The translations under genes and the position numbers were made by a program. A DNA stretch of 64,000 nucleotides from Emydura subglobosa (lineage: Eukaryota > Chordata > Testudines > Chelidae): the NCBI GenBank assembly GCA_007922225.1, contig ML679971.1, positions 496,001 through 560,000 of the forward strand, given 5' to 3'. Of this stretch, positions 10,901 to 25,900 are shown piece by piece; position 1 is the stretch's first letter; each line of letters opens with the position of its first letter. A model generated the notes under the pieces. The model worked only from the letters and a program-made list of their open reading frames with translations. It did no database searches and was not told the DNA's origin.

Positions 10901-13900
10901 GCAAAGGTGGCTTGACATGTTAGCAGAAACACTCTCAATTTCAGTTTCCTCACTGCTGGTTCAAGAAATCCAGACTTGCTGTTCTGTCCCTTCTAAACTC
11001 TGTAACGTACGGTCCCAGTGCATGGCTGCAATTAAGCTTCATTGAAACCATGTAATCCGCAATTTCGCATTGAAGCGGTGGAAGCCAGCTAGAAAATAAA
11101 ACTGGAAGGAGAGTGTTTGTGCTGGCTTCATACCACACACATCAAACAGAAACACGTTATTCTGGTTCCAATTTAACACCAGCCTAGCCCGTGGTATAGA
11201 ACAAATTGGGGAGCATGTCAGCCTTCTCCTCTCCTCTATTACGTTATTGCAATCCAAATCATTCAACAAGCAGGCTCAGAAATTTTCAGCCGTCTCGGTG
11301 AAGACAAGATCGAGTGCCATTTAATTTCTTTTCTTTTCTTTTTTTTTTTTTAAGACTGGAAAGTTTGGGGAATGTTCTGCTGCTATGGTTGAGTTCAGAT
11401 TGTTTAGTAAGCGCTGTCAACTGCTCGCTTTGATATATTAATAGGACTAACGGTTTCCCAGAATTCCTCTTGAGTGGCAATCCTGTGCTCCGGTAGTCAT
11501 AACAGATTGGGAAATTTCACTGTTGCCTTTGGCTTTAGCCAACTCCCCTGCCAATCAGAGCATGCCACCTATAAACCACCTGCCAATCACATGTCAGTTT
11601 TAAAGGGGGTCTCAGTCAGCTGGGGCGACTTGAATTTTTGACAACGTAATTATGGCTCTTGTGTCCACAGTGAAATCTCGAACAGGATTGAGGGAGTTTT
11701 TATTGATTGTTCAGAAGGGAAATTTATCAATGTCTCTGGCTCCGTTCACACTTGATTCCCCAGGAAACTCTTCTGACAAGTTCCCGAAGAGAAATCTAGC
11801 TTGGTGGCCTTGACTTGCGTCTTTGTCTGTCCCAGCAAAATTGATTTGGACCCACTCTGTGGATTCGGGGTGAACCTTTGGCATTTCAGAGCATGAGGCA
11901 GGATAAAAAAAGCTTCACAAACAGCACAGATTGGGCAGGCACTCCGCCTATGGAATCAACCTACCCTTTCTCTGCTAAAAGATATTCACCACCTGCTTTC
12001 ACAGGCAGACTGTGAACAAAGGCGGGGCCCCAATGTGGGTGTGAATAACTGCTCCCCAGTGCATTTAAGGGGGTTCACAACCTGGCCCTTAGAAAACAGA
12101 CCAGTGTTTAATGATTTAATATTCTCCTGCTTCGGTGCTTGCAACTCCCATTAACGCGTCCTGTGTGGATTTTACCTATCTTTTAAAGATATCATTTACA
12201 GTTCAGAAGACAATGCTCATTAGCACTGTACATGGGATATGTCTGGTGTGTGTGTGTGTGTGAGAGAGAGAGAGATGGGGGCGGGGGCTAATTCTCTGTT
12301 TCCCTGCAACATGTGCAAAGTGGGTATAAATGCTACTCTTTTGGTGTAGTAAAGTTTTGCTCCCACTGTACACTGGTGTGACTGACCACACAAGATGTAA
12401 GGCAAAGGAGAATCAGGCCCAGGGAGTTTAAATTCAGCATGCCACTCATTTATTGTTATGTTCACGGCACACATATAGAGAAAGTTTGATTAAAAAAAAT
12501 AAAATACTTTTGCTGGAAGGTTGCAGCGTAACAGCTTTATTTTTTAGAATTCAGAACGATGACACACAAGAATCCCAAAACAGAGGGAGATGAAGCAGGC
12601 TGCTGTCTAAGGCAGACAGGCACAGCTCACCCCACCTTGGTCTAGGCTGGCTCTTTCCAGGATGACTGTTGTGACTCAGCTTTCCTCGGGAGCCCGTTGG
12701 TCTGGAAGCAGAACCAGGAACCCCTCTCCCCACAATCTTAAAGTGATAACTTACAATTCCAGTGCAGTCCTCCATATACTATATCTATTAGCATGCAAAA
12801 TAAATGCAGTGCGATTCATGGTCTTTCTTTTCTCTTCTCTGGGGTCCCCAGTCTAGGTCCAGGTCCCATGAAAGTTCTGTCTCCTGCACTTTCAAGTCAC
12901 CCTCTGTGGCTCTTCATTTTTCATTGCTCCTGTTGAACAATCCTATGGGAGGCTTTTAATAGCAAGACAGACAGTGTGCGTTGGACTCTGTATTCAGTGG
13001 GGAGTTGTTGCAGATCATAAAGTGCTAGGAGGATGTGCTCTCGGAAGCCTGTGTGACTTACCAGGCTGCTGTCTGTACCAGGTGGAGCTTTTTCAGGGTC
13101 TGTGGCTTCATTTCTGGTACGAGTTGCAATAATCCAGCCTGGAGCTCATAAATGCATGGATCACTGTGGTTGGATCTGTATCTAGTAGGATGGGATGTAG
13201 TCTTCTGGCAGCCACAGCTGGAATTATGTTCTCCCTAGCTCTTCCCAATTCTTGCCAGAATCTTTCTGTTTTGCCTGGCTTGAACATCAAACAGTTGCTC
13301 CTCATCTGGATGGTGACCTTATCTAGAAATGGTGAAAACAAGGAGATACCATTATCTGCATCTGAGGCAAGCAGATTCAGAGGCGGGTGTTGCCTGCATG
13401 CTGCTGGCATGTCTTCCTGTGTTTTCTCCCAGGATTACCCCAATGGGTAAGCAGGTTGAGCCTTGAGGGTCTCTGCAGATGAGGGCTTTGAAGGTAGAGA
13501 AACATGATAAATCTTTAAGAATCTCATCAGAGCACCCAGTATTTCAGTGCTTCCACTTCTGGCTCCAGCTGCAACTCAGATACCAGGAAGAAGGGAGGCA
13601 TGCAGCAAAAATGAAAGTCAAGCAAAAATTTTTTCAAATCTCAAAAGTTTTGGTTTGAATTTCAGGCTCTGGATGGAGATGGGAGAAAGTTTTGCAAAGT
13701 TTGCAAAATTGAACAGTCTGGGTCTAGATCAGAACTTTCTAAAAGCCCCAGGCTGTGCCAATTTGAGGTCTTGATTAGGACCCATCATATTGTTTTATTT
13801 TATTCAAATGATTTTGTTCATCTCTAGCTTTCACCCGCTCCCTTGACAATGACAGAGTCTGTGTGTCTAATTCCCTTTCTTCACATAGTGAGAATGTAGC

Positions 13901-16900
13901 TAACTGATCTTAGCATTTAAATGATCATTCTGCCCTGCATTCTCATTCCTGCAGGCAGACATTCCCTGTCTCGTTCAGTAGCAGCACTGTAGATTAACTG
14001 GCAATAATGCAAAATGTTAACAGCTGTGCGCAACTATTGATGAGCATGTACAGTATTTAGCGGCTGAATTTGAAGCAGTTTGTTAATGGTGCAACACCAT
14101 GTCAGTTTAAAGGAGGTTTTCCTGTATCATACCTTTGGCTATGCAGTATTTTTATGCACATTGTGTGTTTTGTGTGATACTTAGTGGCTCATTCATTTAT
14201 GCAAAGGGATCACAAGAGCTGAGACATCTTTTCCCTTCCTTTTATCCAGTGGCATTAAGTTAGTATAATATCCTGGTAACCACTGATTAAAGGAATCCCT
14301 TTGGGAAGTAACTAGCACCCAGGGAATGTCACATGAAAAATGCCTGTTTTCCAGGATGTTTTGTAGTTAGTAAAGAACAATGAAGAGGGTTTCTCTCTAT
14401 ATATGTTTACATATATTGCCCTCATCACTGTAACATTTGAGCAATCTCAATCATTAATGGATAGAGCTCATTGAAAAAATGTTAGTTTCATCAACATCAA
14501 AACATGTAATGGGAATGTGTCTATTCTGATTACATTTTCGATAGAAGGAAATAAAAGCTACTCCTTTTTACTTTCTCATTTCAATGATGTTGAAATATTT
14601 CATTTTGATAAGGTAAAACATTTAGTTTCAACTTTTTCGTTTTATTTCAATTTGACTTTAATATATTAGAGATGTGTCATATTTATATGTGTAGTGTTTT
14701 ATATTATAATGTTTCAACATTAGCCAAAGAAAACATTTTAACCTTATCAAAATTAAACAATTCAACATTAAAGAAACAAAACATTTGACAGTTCCAAATC
14801 AAATTTTCGGGGGATTTCTATTCTGTAGTAAATGTCAAAATTTAAACTTTTTGTCTTGATTCAGAGTGAAAACAAATTTCAGCATTTCTCTTTTCCACCC
14901 AGCTGCATCAGCAGATTTCATCCTTACAACAACCTTCTGGGAATGCATTCTCCCCATTTTACCAATGGGGAATTAATCTGCTTTGTGTCCCAAGCAGCTT
15001 GCACTGGTCATACAGGATTGAGCTAGGAACTGAAGCCGGATGGATTGAATTGTAAACTGGTGCCCAACTCATTGGCCCATCCTCCCTACCACACCCCAGC
15101 CTTGTCCTGTGGCTGATGGCAAATAATGCTGTATTGTAACTACTGGGAAGAACAAAATCCCAAACCCATCTGTTTCCCCTTGCAGCAGGAAATCTCTTCT
15201 CCCTGCAGTCGGCATGTCTCCTCCTGCTGTTGTGTCTCATGTTTTCTTTGATACTGGGAAGCTGGAGGGGGCTTTCACTCAGGGAGCTTCCAGTAATGGG
15301 GCAATACAGGTTCCGCAGGGCAGGATACTGGGGATGGATATACTTCTCCTCCATATCCTAACAGTTAAACAGTTATGTGTAAGAAAGGACCCCTCAGGGC
15401 ACGAATGAAAAGCTTTTTGCACTGGCTGTGGCATACAAGTGACAGAAAAAGCAGCTGTGTTTCAGTGAGAGCTGCCCACACATAGAAATTTGGCCTGGAG
15501 TAGTAGAGGAGGGTGGAAAAATATTTCCCACTTTCTCTCAGAGCAGAAAACTATTCCGTGTCTTTAGAAGCTGTGCTGCAGGAGAAGCAGAGCTCCCTTA
15601 ATTCAAATGCAAGATAGACACTTTGTGCAAAGACAGAGAACAGGTTGAGGATTAAAATTAAATGGGGGGAGAGAGGAAAACCAATACCTCAGTCCAGTGT
15701 GTGAATTAGTGGGCTGTTAGTGAATGCTGAGAACTCATTCTTCAGATCCATGTCTTCACTGCATGAGAAAAGCAGGGTATGTAGCTACGACTTTGTGTGA
15801 TCTGTTTTTTCATATTAACCATGGAGCAGCAGTAGCAAAGATCTAACAACAAATTAAAATCCCATCTCCTTTTCAAGGGACATGTGCCCAATGACCTCTT
15901 AGTCACCTGCTGTTTCTGACCTTTCCAAATTTTAGGAAGGACAAAGTTAAGTTTGGGAGAGGAGGTGTGAATTGGATGGGGTCAGAGTGAGTAGTGAAGG
16001 ATTACATGTCTCTGGGAACAGGTTGGATCCCTTAGCTATTACTTTCCAGACAGTTTAAGACTGTTTTTTTAATTATTATTTATTAAGGTGTACAGTTCTT
16101 GGAAAGAGAATTTTTTATATGATAGCTGGAATCTACTGAATTGCATTTTTAGCCCTTGCACTCTTTAATTAAGTTTTCTTTGTAGGACCATAAGCAGGGC
16201 CACTTTTAGGCCACTTTACACTTCCAGAGTAATGCAAAAGGGCCTGTAAAGAAGAGTCAGGCCCAAAGTATGCATCTAATAATATACACCCTGGAGTGAC
16301 TTACAGTGATTTCCATAAATCCATCCCTAGCTAATGAAGAACTGTTTCCTATTGTGTCTTTGGTCTGGTCTACATGCAAAAATAGATCAATATAGCTGTG
16401 GTGCTCAAGGGGCTGAAAAATGTGGCTCAACCCACCCAGTGTAGACGCAGCTAGGTCAATGAAAGAATGCTTCTGTCAACTTAAAAACAACGAGAATGCT
16501 GTAGCACGAAATGGGTTTACAGCCCACGAAAGCTTATGCCTGCAGAAATTAAATTTGTTAGTCTTTAAAGTGCTACAGGACTCTCATTGTTTTTGCTGTA
16601 TACAGACTAACACAGCTACCCCTCTGGAACTTTTCTGTCAACTTAGCTACCATCTCTCGACAAGATGCAGCTCCTAGAGCGACAGAAAACCCCCTTCCAT
16701 TGCTGTAGGAAGCATCTACCTTACAGTGCTACAGTGGCATAGTTACACCGTTGTAGCTGTGCTAATGTAGTGCCCATAGTTTAGATAAGACCTTGGCTAG
16801 AGTTTTACACAGTGCCATTTTAAATGTTAAAGTTTTATTCACTTCTCTTGGAAGACTATTCCACAATCTTTCATGGCAAATTTTTCATTTTAGTCAAAAT

Positions 16901-19900
16901 TTTCCAATTTTTTTTTTCCAACGAAAAACAAAAAAATATTACCAAAAAAACATTTTCAGTAAAAAACTAAATAAAATGTGTTCAGTTCAGTTTTGGGTAA
17001 CATTTTTTAAAAGAACTGTATACTGAAAATGATCGTTGAAAAGCAAACTTTTTTTCATGTTTGGTTTCGTTTTTTGTTGAAAAATCAAAATGTTTTTGTG
17101 TGAAATTGCAAAAACTTGAAATGTTTTTGAACTGTCTCTTAAAAAAATCAGTGCCATTTTCCAGCAGGCTCTATTTGTTAATTCTTTCAATATTCCTGCC
17201 AACCTTGTTCAACTTTTTGTACATTTTTTCTGCTTTTAAGGGACCTTGAACTGAAGACTGAATTCTAGAGGCATATAGGGAGAATTACTTCCCTTTTCTG
17301 TGATATGATGCCCCTGGTGTGCATCCCAAAATGGCAGTGGTCATCATTAAAGAGTCAGTGGTGTATATGCTGTGACACTGTGGTTATTTCCTGTTCTGCA
17401 AAGATGATCTGGTTTGGAAGAGTGAGAGTTTGGAGGTCCTGAGGTCATGGGAAATTAACATTAACCAAGTTTAACCATTCAAACTGACACTATCTTCTGC
17501 AAGTGATCTGAAGGTTGTTGACCACCACCTTCCAGCTTTTGCAATCACAACAGAGTTGCACAACTTCTACTCTCATTTGGATGCCAGTCCATGAAGTGAT
17601 GTTTCTGATGTAGCCGGATCTCTTTCTTGCTTTTCCTGGTTTCCTGTGATCTCGCCTGATAGTATGAATGCTGGATCGAGTCGCTCTGCAATCAGCGGGC
17701 TATATGTCTGCAGAAGGATGTCATTCTTTAACCCAGGTTCTTGAGTAATTGTGCTCTTTTAAAATGTATTCGTCTCATCACCTCATCATTTGTAGATTTG
17801 GTTATCCAGCAAATTTTAACATTCTTCTCTCACATGAAACTCAAATGCTCTGCGGCCTGGTCTACATTTGGAACTTTCAGCAACATAGCTACATCTCTAA
17901 GGAGTGTGAAAAACCCCACACCCCTGAGAGATGTAACTATGTCAACCTAACCCCTTGTGTAGACAGCACTAGGACAACACAAGAATTCTTCCATTGACCT
18001 AGCTACTGCCTCTTGGGGAGGGGGATTACCTATGCTGAGAGAAAGACCCTTTCTGTTGGCATAGGTAGCGTCTGCACTGAAGTACGAGAGCAGCACAGCT
18101 GCAACAGTAGTTTCAGTGTAGACATACCCTGAGTCTCTGTGTCCTTTTAAAGTGTCCATCTCTCACTTCCATACAGGAGGGCTAACCATATGTAGCACTT
18201 CAGGAATCTAGTGCGGGTGTGTAATTTTAACTTTTGACAACACAAAAATCTTTGGAAATTGTTGGATGTGTTTTTTGCAAGCTGTATCTTTCTCTTGATT
18301 TCTTCATTGCATCTTCTGTCTGATGTTGTTAAACACCCTAAATAAGGGAGGCTATTCACTTGTTTCACCACTTTACCGTCAAGATATAGATATTGCCTAG
18401 TGCATTACTGTGATTACTTATGATCATACTTTTTGTCTTACTAATGTTAATTGTCATTCCGTATATCTTGCTGGTATTACCCACAGCAGTTAGTATGTTC
18501 TGAAGTTCTTCCCTAATAGAAACGATGCAAACTAGATCATTGGTGTATTTTATGTTGTTGCTGTATGCCCTAGTTGGTGTCTTCTAAACTCTTCCCTTCT
18601 GTGAATAAGTTGAATAGTTGCAGAAATAGGATGCAACTTTGGTGTACACCTTCTTGAGGCTGCAATGCTCAGATATTCTGTAGTTTGTTCAGATTGCTGC
18701 AGGTTTATTGAATGGTGCCTTACGTTCACCGTGTATAGTGCTGTCTTTGAGCTTTTGTGGTATTTTATGGGGCACCAGTGCCACTTTCTGCTCTACCACA
18801 CAGTGTTAGTAATGTCATCAGATTGTCTGTGACAGCTTAATTAACAGGTCTCCCTGCTTATATCATATCTGAAGGCCGTTCCACTGTCTGCAACCCAGGG
18901 ATGTGCTTGGTAGCTATGGGAGGATTATCCAGACCTGTGTATGCTGTTAATGAGATTTTCCCTTAACATTAATGCAACTCCTCCTTCATGCTTCTTTCCA
19001 CCTAAGTAAATGGACTCGCTCTCCCCATTTAAACAATGTTGATAGTACTATTTTCTCACCTATCTCTGAGAATCAGTTAGTTAATGTCTGTATAACGTGG
19101 TTTCAATTTATACGGTGCTATATAAATGCAAAGTATTATTATTAGCTATGAGTGAGTCTTGATCTTTTAATGGCAGATACTCTGTCAGACTATTGCTTGT
19201 AGCATAGGATGGTTTTGTGTTTAAGGAAGTGGCCTGGAACTCAGAAGAGCTGATTAAATTCTCAGCTCTGACACAGACTTCCTTTGAGACCTTGGGCAAC
19301 TACCTTAATCTCTCTGTGCCTCAGCTTCCCATCTGTAAAATGGGGATAACAATATTTCCTTTCTCCCACTCTTTGTCTTTTTGTTTTTTGGCCCCAGCCC
19401 TGCACCAGTATGCCAGTGTGTCATGAATTGCATGATTGGGGCCTAATTGTAAACTCTTCAGGACAAGGACTATTTTTCACTATGTGCTTGATTCAAAGCT
19501 CATTAAATTCAGTGGTAAGACTCCCATTGACTTCAATTAGCTTTGAATCAGGTTCTTTGTGTGTGAACACTTCCTAGCACAATGAGGCCCTGATCTCAGG
19601 TGGGGCCTTTACAACTTTATAAATAATTCATAGTGAACTCCTTACCTGATGTGCTGAGATCAGTCCAGGTCTCTTTTGGCATTACTAGTGGTGACGATTT
19701 GTTTAAAGATGGAAGGGGGATTTTTTAGGTGGGAAAATGATTTATATCCCCCTAGGCTAATAAATAATAATTATAATCACAACAACAACAAATAAAAATA
19801 GACTTCTTTCTCAGACACCCCACCCTGAAAGGGAAGGTTCTTTAAAAGACTTGTTCTGTTTGGTGCAATGTTTCATTAGGAGGAAAAATGGGCTCTGGTA

Positions 19901-22900
19901 CTGTGTTTCACAGCTGAGATCAATACTGCTTTTATTTTATTTTATTTTATTTTTTTCTTTTTTGGCATGCTGAGAGACTGGCAGAAAGGCTGGGCAGTTT
20001 TATAAATGAGACCAGGGATGCGGCTGGTGACTTAATGATACAAGGGAACACACTGCTATCCCTGCTCTCAGTCTAAAGGAGATGTATAGCTTTTGTTGGA
20101 CAATATTACTGATAAGAATGGGTGGAATTTTGAGACATGTCTAATTGATTTAGGCAGTCAAATACGAAAGGGAGTGAAGGCCCCAGAGTAATTTAGGCCC
20201 TTTTGAAAATTCCACCCAATACTTTACGATTTTCTGATCTGACACATTCAGAGTTGGGTGCCTAAAGTTAGGACCTTTATTTCGACACTGAAATTTAAGC
20301 AGCCTGATTTTTCCCAAGGTGCCACAGAAACACCATTGAAATTAATGGGAGCTGCAGGTGTTCCATATCCCTGAAAATCAGGCAATTTATATTTAGAGGC
20401 CTAAATATGAATTTAATTGCCTAATTTTAGGAACCTACATTTCTAAAAAAACATAACAGCGCTAATGTTGTCTGTATTCTGAGGAGCATAACAACATTAA
20501 AGAATCCAAACCTATTTCATTCAGTATGATCACACACACTTATACTATTCGACAGATTTGCTTCAGGAACTATGTGCTAGAAATAAGGTTAAGTAAGGTT
20601 AATACTGTGTTATAAATCAAATTCAGCTAAGCAGTTGAACATGTGCTTAATAAAAATCATGCACAAAGTGATCTCTCCATATCAAATCTCTCAATTCTTG
20701 TCCTTATGGGAAACCTGCACAACACCTTCAAAAGAGGATCCTAGGAACTTAAATTCATAACTCTCTGAATACCAGCAATCATGGGCTTAACTGACACACT
20801 GCCTCTTGTGGCTCATTACAATAATTTGTAATTTGCTCACCCTCCTTTGTCCTTTGCCTGTGGATGTGTTAATTTCCCACTTCGTTTTACTGGTCTCCTG
20901 CAACATGTGTTAACTCCTTATGCTTAACAACCTGTCTCACCTTGTATTTAGCTGTATCACTCCAATTCCTTTTTCCAGACCTGAAGAAGAGCTCTGTGCA
21001 GCTCGAAAGCTTGTCTTTTCCACCAACCGAAGTTGGTCCATGAAAAGATCATACCTCACCCGACTTTTATTTCACTAAGCTTTAGAGATATGAGCGGTCC
21101 CGCTGAGTTAAGCACATGCTTAGTCAGCAAAGCACTTAAGGACGGACTTAATCTAGTGCTTCAAGTTATACATGTGCTTATGTCCTTTCCTGCACTGGGG
21201 CCTAAATCTTGTATTATAAGACAATTCTCTAAAGACCAAATCCTTCTCCCATGAAATCAATGCCAAAACTCTTATTGACTTTAGTGGGGCCAAGTTCTGA
21301 CCCAATGATTTTACTGGGTATAACTGTCTGAGTAAGGTGATGAAGATTTTGCCCACAAGGTACTGCAGGTATTGCAGGAAACAAGAATGGAGTGTTGAGG
21401 TTTAAATGTTAACATAGTCCAAATGGTAGCATTTTACACTCGCTCTGCACAATTGTAGTTGACTGCCCAAAGTGCAAGCCACCGGAGAATCAGCCCCTGC
21501 ACACTTGTCACCATTTACCTTCTGTTTACGTTTTGCATTTCACTTACACAGGAGAGTGAATCTAAAGAACTCAGTATCACTTTGTTTCCAGTAATGATGT
21601 TTAGCACTTATAAAATGCTTTACATTTTGAAAGGCCCCTGCAGGGGCGCCATTTCAGATTTTGGGGGTGGGGGTAGGGAGAGGCAAATTTAACCATGATT
21701 CCAGGGACTACTCAGGCACCTGAAAACTCTAGTGTTTTTTTTTTTTGCAAGTAATAAGCTAGAAATTTAGCTGACAGGAGCACTGTACCTAATTCCTGTA
21801 TCAAGGAAAAATAAAAACCAATTAAAGCCATATTTTAAGTTTATTTGTAAATTCAGAACAATCAGGAGATAATACAGCAAAAAATTCCCAATCCCAAAAC
21901 TGACTAGGCAGATAATAATGACAACACTGATTTAGGCCACTACAAATGAAAGAGTTTAAAAAGTTTAATGTAATTAGTAACTACTTATGTGCTTTACTTT
22001 CTGCATTTCTCTAAGTGTAGATAATGGGGAAAAAAACAGTACTTGTAATTCATTTCATTTTCAGTATCCTAGTAAGTGCTCCAAAGTTTGGGTTGCAAAC
22101 ACTGCACAGGAATCTTGGTCTAAGAACTGTTTTCAGTCAGATACATAGCCTTTTAAAAAAGATTTTGGAATTTTCTTTGAGGTCTGTGGTTTTATAACTG
22201 TTTTTTTAAAAGAAAAATAAGTCATAGGCACTGGAACTAAGGGTGCTGGAGGTGCAGCTTTCCCTGGCTTGAAGTGGTTTCCATTATATACAGGGCCAGC
22301 ACAGTGGCTGCATGATCTCTAGATTATTCTTGGGCATGATATTTTTGGAGATCTTTCCATCATGAAAAATATTTTCAGATTATGTGTTGTAACTTGATCA
22401 TCTTTCACCACTAATGTATATGAACTGATGCTAAACTACTAGCGTTCAGATGAACATTTAAAGGTTTGTCAAGGGGCAAATAAGTATTTGAGCGAAACTA
22501 TGTGCGTTAATTAACAAATGAAGGGGGGGGGACGAAATTAATGATGGCTCAAAAATAGCTGAGATACCAAACTTAAAAAAAAAATCTTAAAAAAATCTCT
22601 ATCTAGAGTGTAATTAAATGATGGATGTTAGCAGCCTGGATCTATAATGAACACATTTTGGCAGTCAGATCTTACAAATTGTTCATATCAGCTTGGGTTA
22701 TGTACACTGAAGGCTGGTTTTATGCAAATAGTTATGATAAATACAAAGCATTAAGTTGGAAGGAGGTTTCCAGTGATTTGCTCTAAGGATTTGAGAGAGT
22801 AAACATCACTCCAATGAAATTCACTGAGGTACTCAAGTTTGTGAGATGGTCCCCCTCAGAAATATTAAAAAGGAAGTACAAAAGGAGGTAAGATTATTGG

Positions 22901-25900
22901 CCAGTTGGAAGAGAAGGACATACAGCACAGCAGAGACAGTTACAGAATGGCTTCTTGAGGGCAGCAGTTGCTTGTATTTGTACATGTCAAGGACCAGCAG
23001 CTCCTCAAAAGATATTCTGGGAACAAGGTCCTAGAAAAGTGCAACAGTGGGGAGATGGTAAGATCAAGGCATTGACAGAATTTGTGAGTAACAGCCTATG
23101 TGGTCCTACCTGGTAATCTGACCCAACTCCCATCGTAGGAGAGGAAAGATTCTCACAGACAAGTGGGATTAAATGGTAGAATAAATGGCCACAAACACTG
23201 GGGGTACTGCCATTCACTAAAAAAAATTAGAGAATCGGAAAAAAATTGGAAAGTTTTAAGTATAATTTAACAGTGTGACAGCACTTGCTTATTTCCTCAC
23301 AGCAGGGGAAGAAACTTGTAGCCTGAAACTTCCAAAGCTGGACTGGCTCTGTGTTGATGACGATAATTAAATTATCTCCTGAATGGGCCTGGGGCAGCAG
23401 CCCCTCCCCTACCTGAGTAGCCCTGTCTCTATTGGTGTCACAAGGAGCTCGATCCTCCCTTTTTAACTTGTCAATATATGAAGGTGAGGATGAGGCTCTG
23501 CCACACCTCTGCATTCTTATTGGCTGAGCAAAGACGAGGCCAGTCAGGGGAGGAGGGAAGAGGAGCAAGAGCAAGCAACCGTTACCACGCTCCCAGCTTT
23601 TGTTACAATCGGAAATTTGGCGGGGGGTGGGGGGAGGATCTTCCCTATCCCTGCCCTACCTAAATGGCATCCCTGCAAAATTTAAGGAATCACGCATAGT
23701 TAAATCTGATATTAAATTCAACAGGAGTTAAGTGTGACCAGCACTCACAGGTTCTGACCCTTGCTATTAATCCAGAAGGTAATTAAGTATTATTATCCCA
23801 TGTTTACAGGTGTGCAAACTGAGTCACAATGAGGTTAAGTGACTTGCTGAAAGCCACAGTGTGAATTGGTAACAGAGCCAGGACTGGAGCTGAGCTGTTC
23901 CTTGAGCCTAGCTTCGTGATTCAATCCACTTTAACATGCTGCTTCAGAGTTATATTCATCCCTGGTTGACCTGTAGTGGCACAGTGCTGTGCTGTTCAAA
24001 GTTCAGTATTTAAATATATTTCTATTAATTAGTTTAGTTTAGTAGCATATTTTATTCCCTCTTTTCCCAAATCTAAATTTTGGGTTTAAAGTATATGATT
24101 TTGTCCCTTTAAAGGTGGAGCAGTTGCTTCAAATCTCCAGATTTGTTTTCCCAATCTGAGCTTGGTTAATTATTAAAAATTAATTTAAATAATTGAGTTC
24201 TACAGAATCATCTATTTCTCAGCACTTTTGAGTGTTTTTATCTGCAGTCCTTTTGGTGAAGAATAACATTGATACATCACGGCGGCTTTGTAACCAGTCT
24301 CCTCCTCAAAAAGCACATCTACCGATGTCTATTGGTGATGCCCCGTCATTAAACAGGAGTTTTCCCCACCGCTGATATTTCTATCATGTGATTTGGTTTC
24401 AAAAGGAAAATGCTAGCAGAAAGACAGAGAGCATATAAGATGGGATTCTCTGTGCACAGATCTTTTTATGGGCCTGCAGAGAGAGATGTCAGCCATCTCC
24501 AAGGGACCATCCACCACCCATCCTTGATTTCATGGGGACAGGTGGCTTGGAGGGAACTGAGCCCAGGGAGATGAGCATTGCCCCCTCCCTATTTTGAAGG
24601 GAATCTACTCAGGAATTAATGCTGCTTGAGACTGTATTACCAGCAGAACGGAGCCATCTCTGCAATAATCTGCTCTCAGTTGTGCTGACCAGGGACCAAG
24701 GAACATCTACAGGGGGAGGTAGTACATGGCACGGGCTCACTGCACAGATTGCCATGTGCTTCCATGATCCATGTGGATTTAGGGGGATACAAAATTAGGA
24801 GGAGCATTGCCAGCAGATCGAGGGACATGATTATTCCCTTCTATTCAGCACTAGTAAGGCCTCCCTAGGTAACCCATTCTAGTGCTTCACCACTCTCCTA
24901 GTGAAAAAGGTTTTCCTCATATCCAACCTAGACCATCCCCACTGCAACTTGAGATCGTTGCTCCTTGTTCTGTCATCTGCCACCACTGAGAGCAACCTAG
25001 CTCCATCCATCCTCCCTGGAATCCCCCTTTCAGGTAGTTGAGGGCCACTATCAAATCCCCCCTCACTCTTCTCTTCTGCAGACTAAACAAGCCCAGTTCC
25101 CTCAGACTCTTCTCATAAGTCTTGTGCTCCAGCCCCCTAATCATTTTTGTTACCCTCCACTGGATTCTCTTTAATGTGTCCACATCCTTTTTGTAGTGGT
25201 TGGCCCAAAACTGGACACAGTATTCCAAATGTGGCCTCACCAGTGCCGAATAGAGGGGAATAATCGCTTCCCTTAATCTGTTGGCAATGCTCCTACTAAA
25301 GCAGCCCACTATTAGCCTTCTTAGCAATAAGGCCATACTTTGCTCTCAGCTACACTGGTGTCAATCTGTATTAACTGTTGAAGTAAATTGGTTCAATCTT
25401 CACACTTGGTACAGCTGGAGGAGAAAGGAAACTCTATGCCACTTTCCTACCCCTCTGATCTTGCTCTAAGTTACACCACCACCAGCCAGAGTCCATGACA
25501 GCTGAGGATCTGCTGGATAACCAGGAGCTCTGCCCGGCCCTTTACTGAGGCCTTCTATGCCCATGCCTAGTGGATACAAAATGATCTGGAATGGGGCTGT
25601 GTATTTTCTGTGTTTTGAAATGAATAAACACGTGGGCTGGCCAGCGAGGGAAGCTTCTGCCCATGCTGTACTTGCTCTGCGAAGAGGGAGCATCATTCTC
25701 CAATGAATGACCAGCACTTTTGAATTCACTTTAAGAAAGGCAGTACCAGGGATGGAGGTGAGTTGTGGAATGAAAAGGATGCACTGTAACCCGCTAATCA
25801 GTGCACGTTATGGGTTCTCTCTCGCTGCCTGATCCACAGAGGATATGAGTCTGTTACTGGTCCACCATGCTTTTAGCTCTGGAGGTCTCCAGTTCAGTGC

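Noticed and set aside
13108..13450. 94- and 100-codon frames on both strands
   Set aside because: Only the L2-like SSRLDYCNS end of the minus frame is meaningful; the rest does not look like a protein family.
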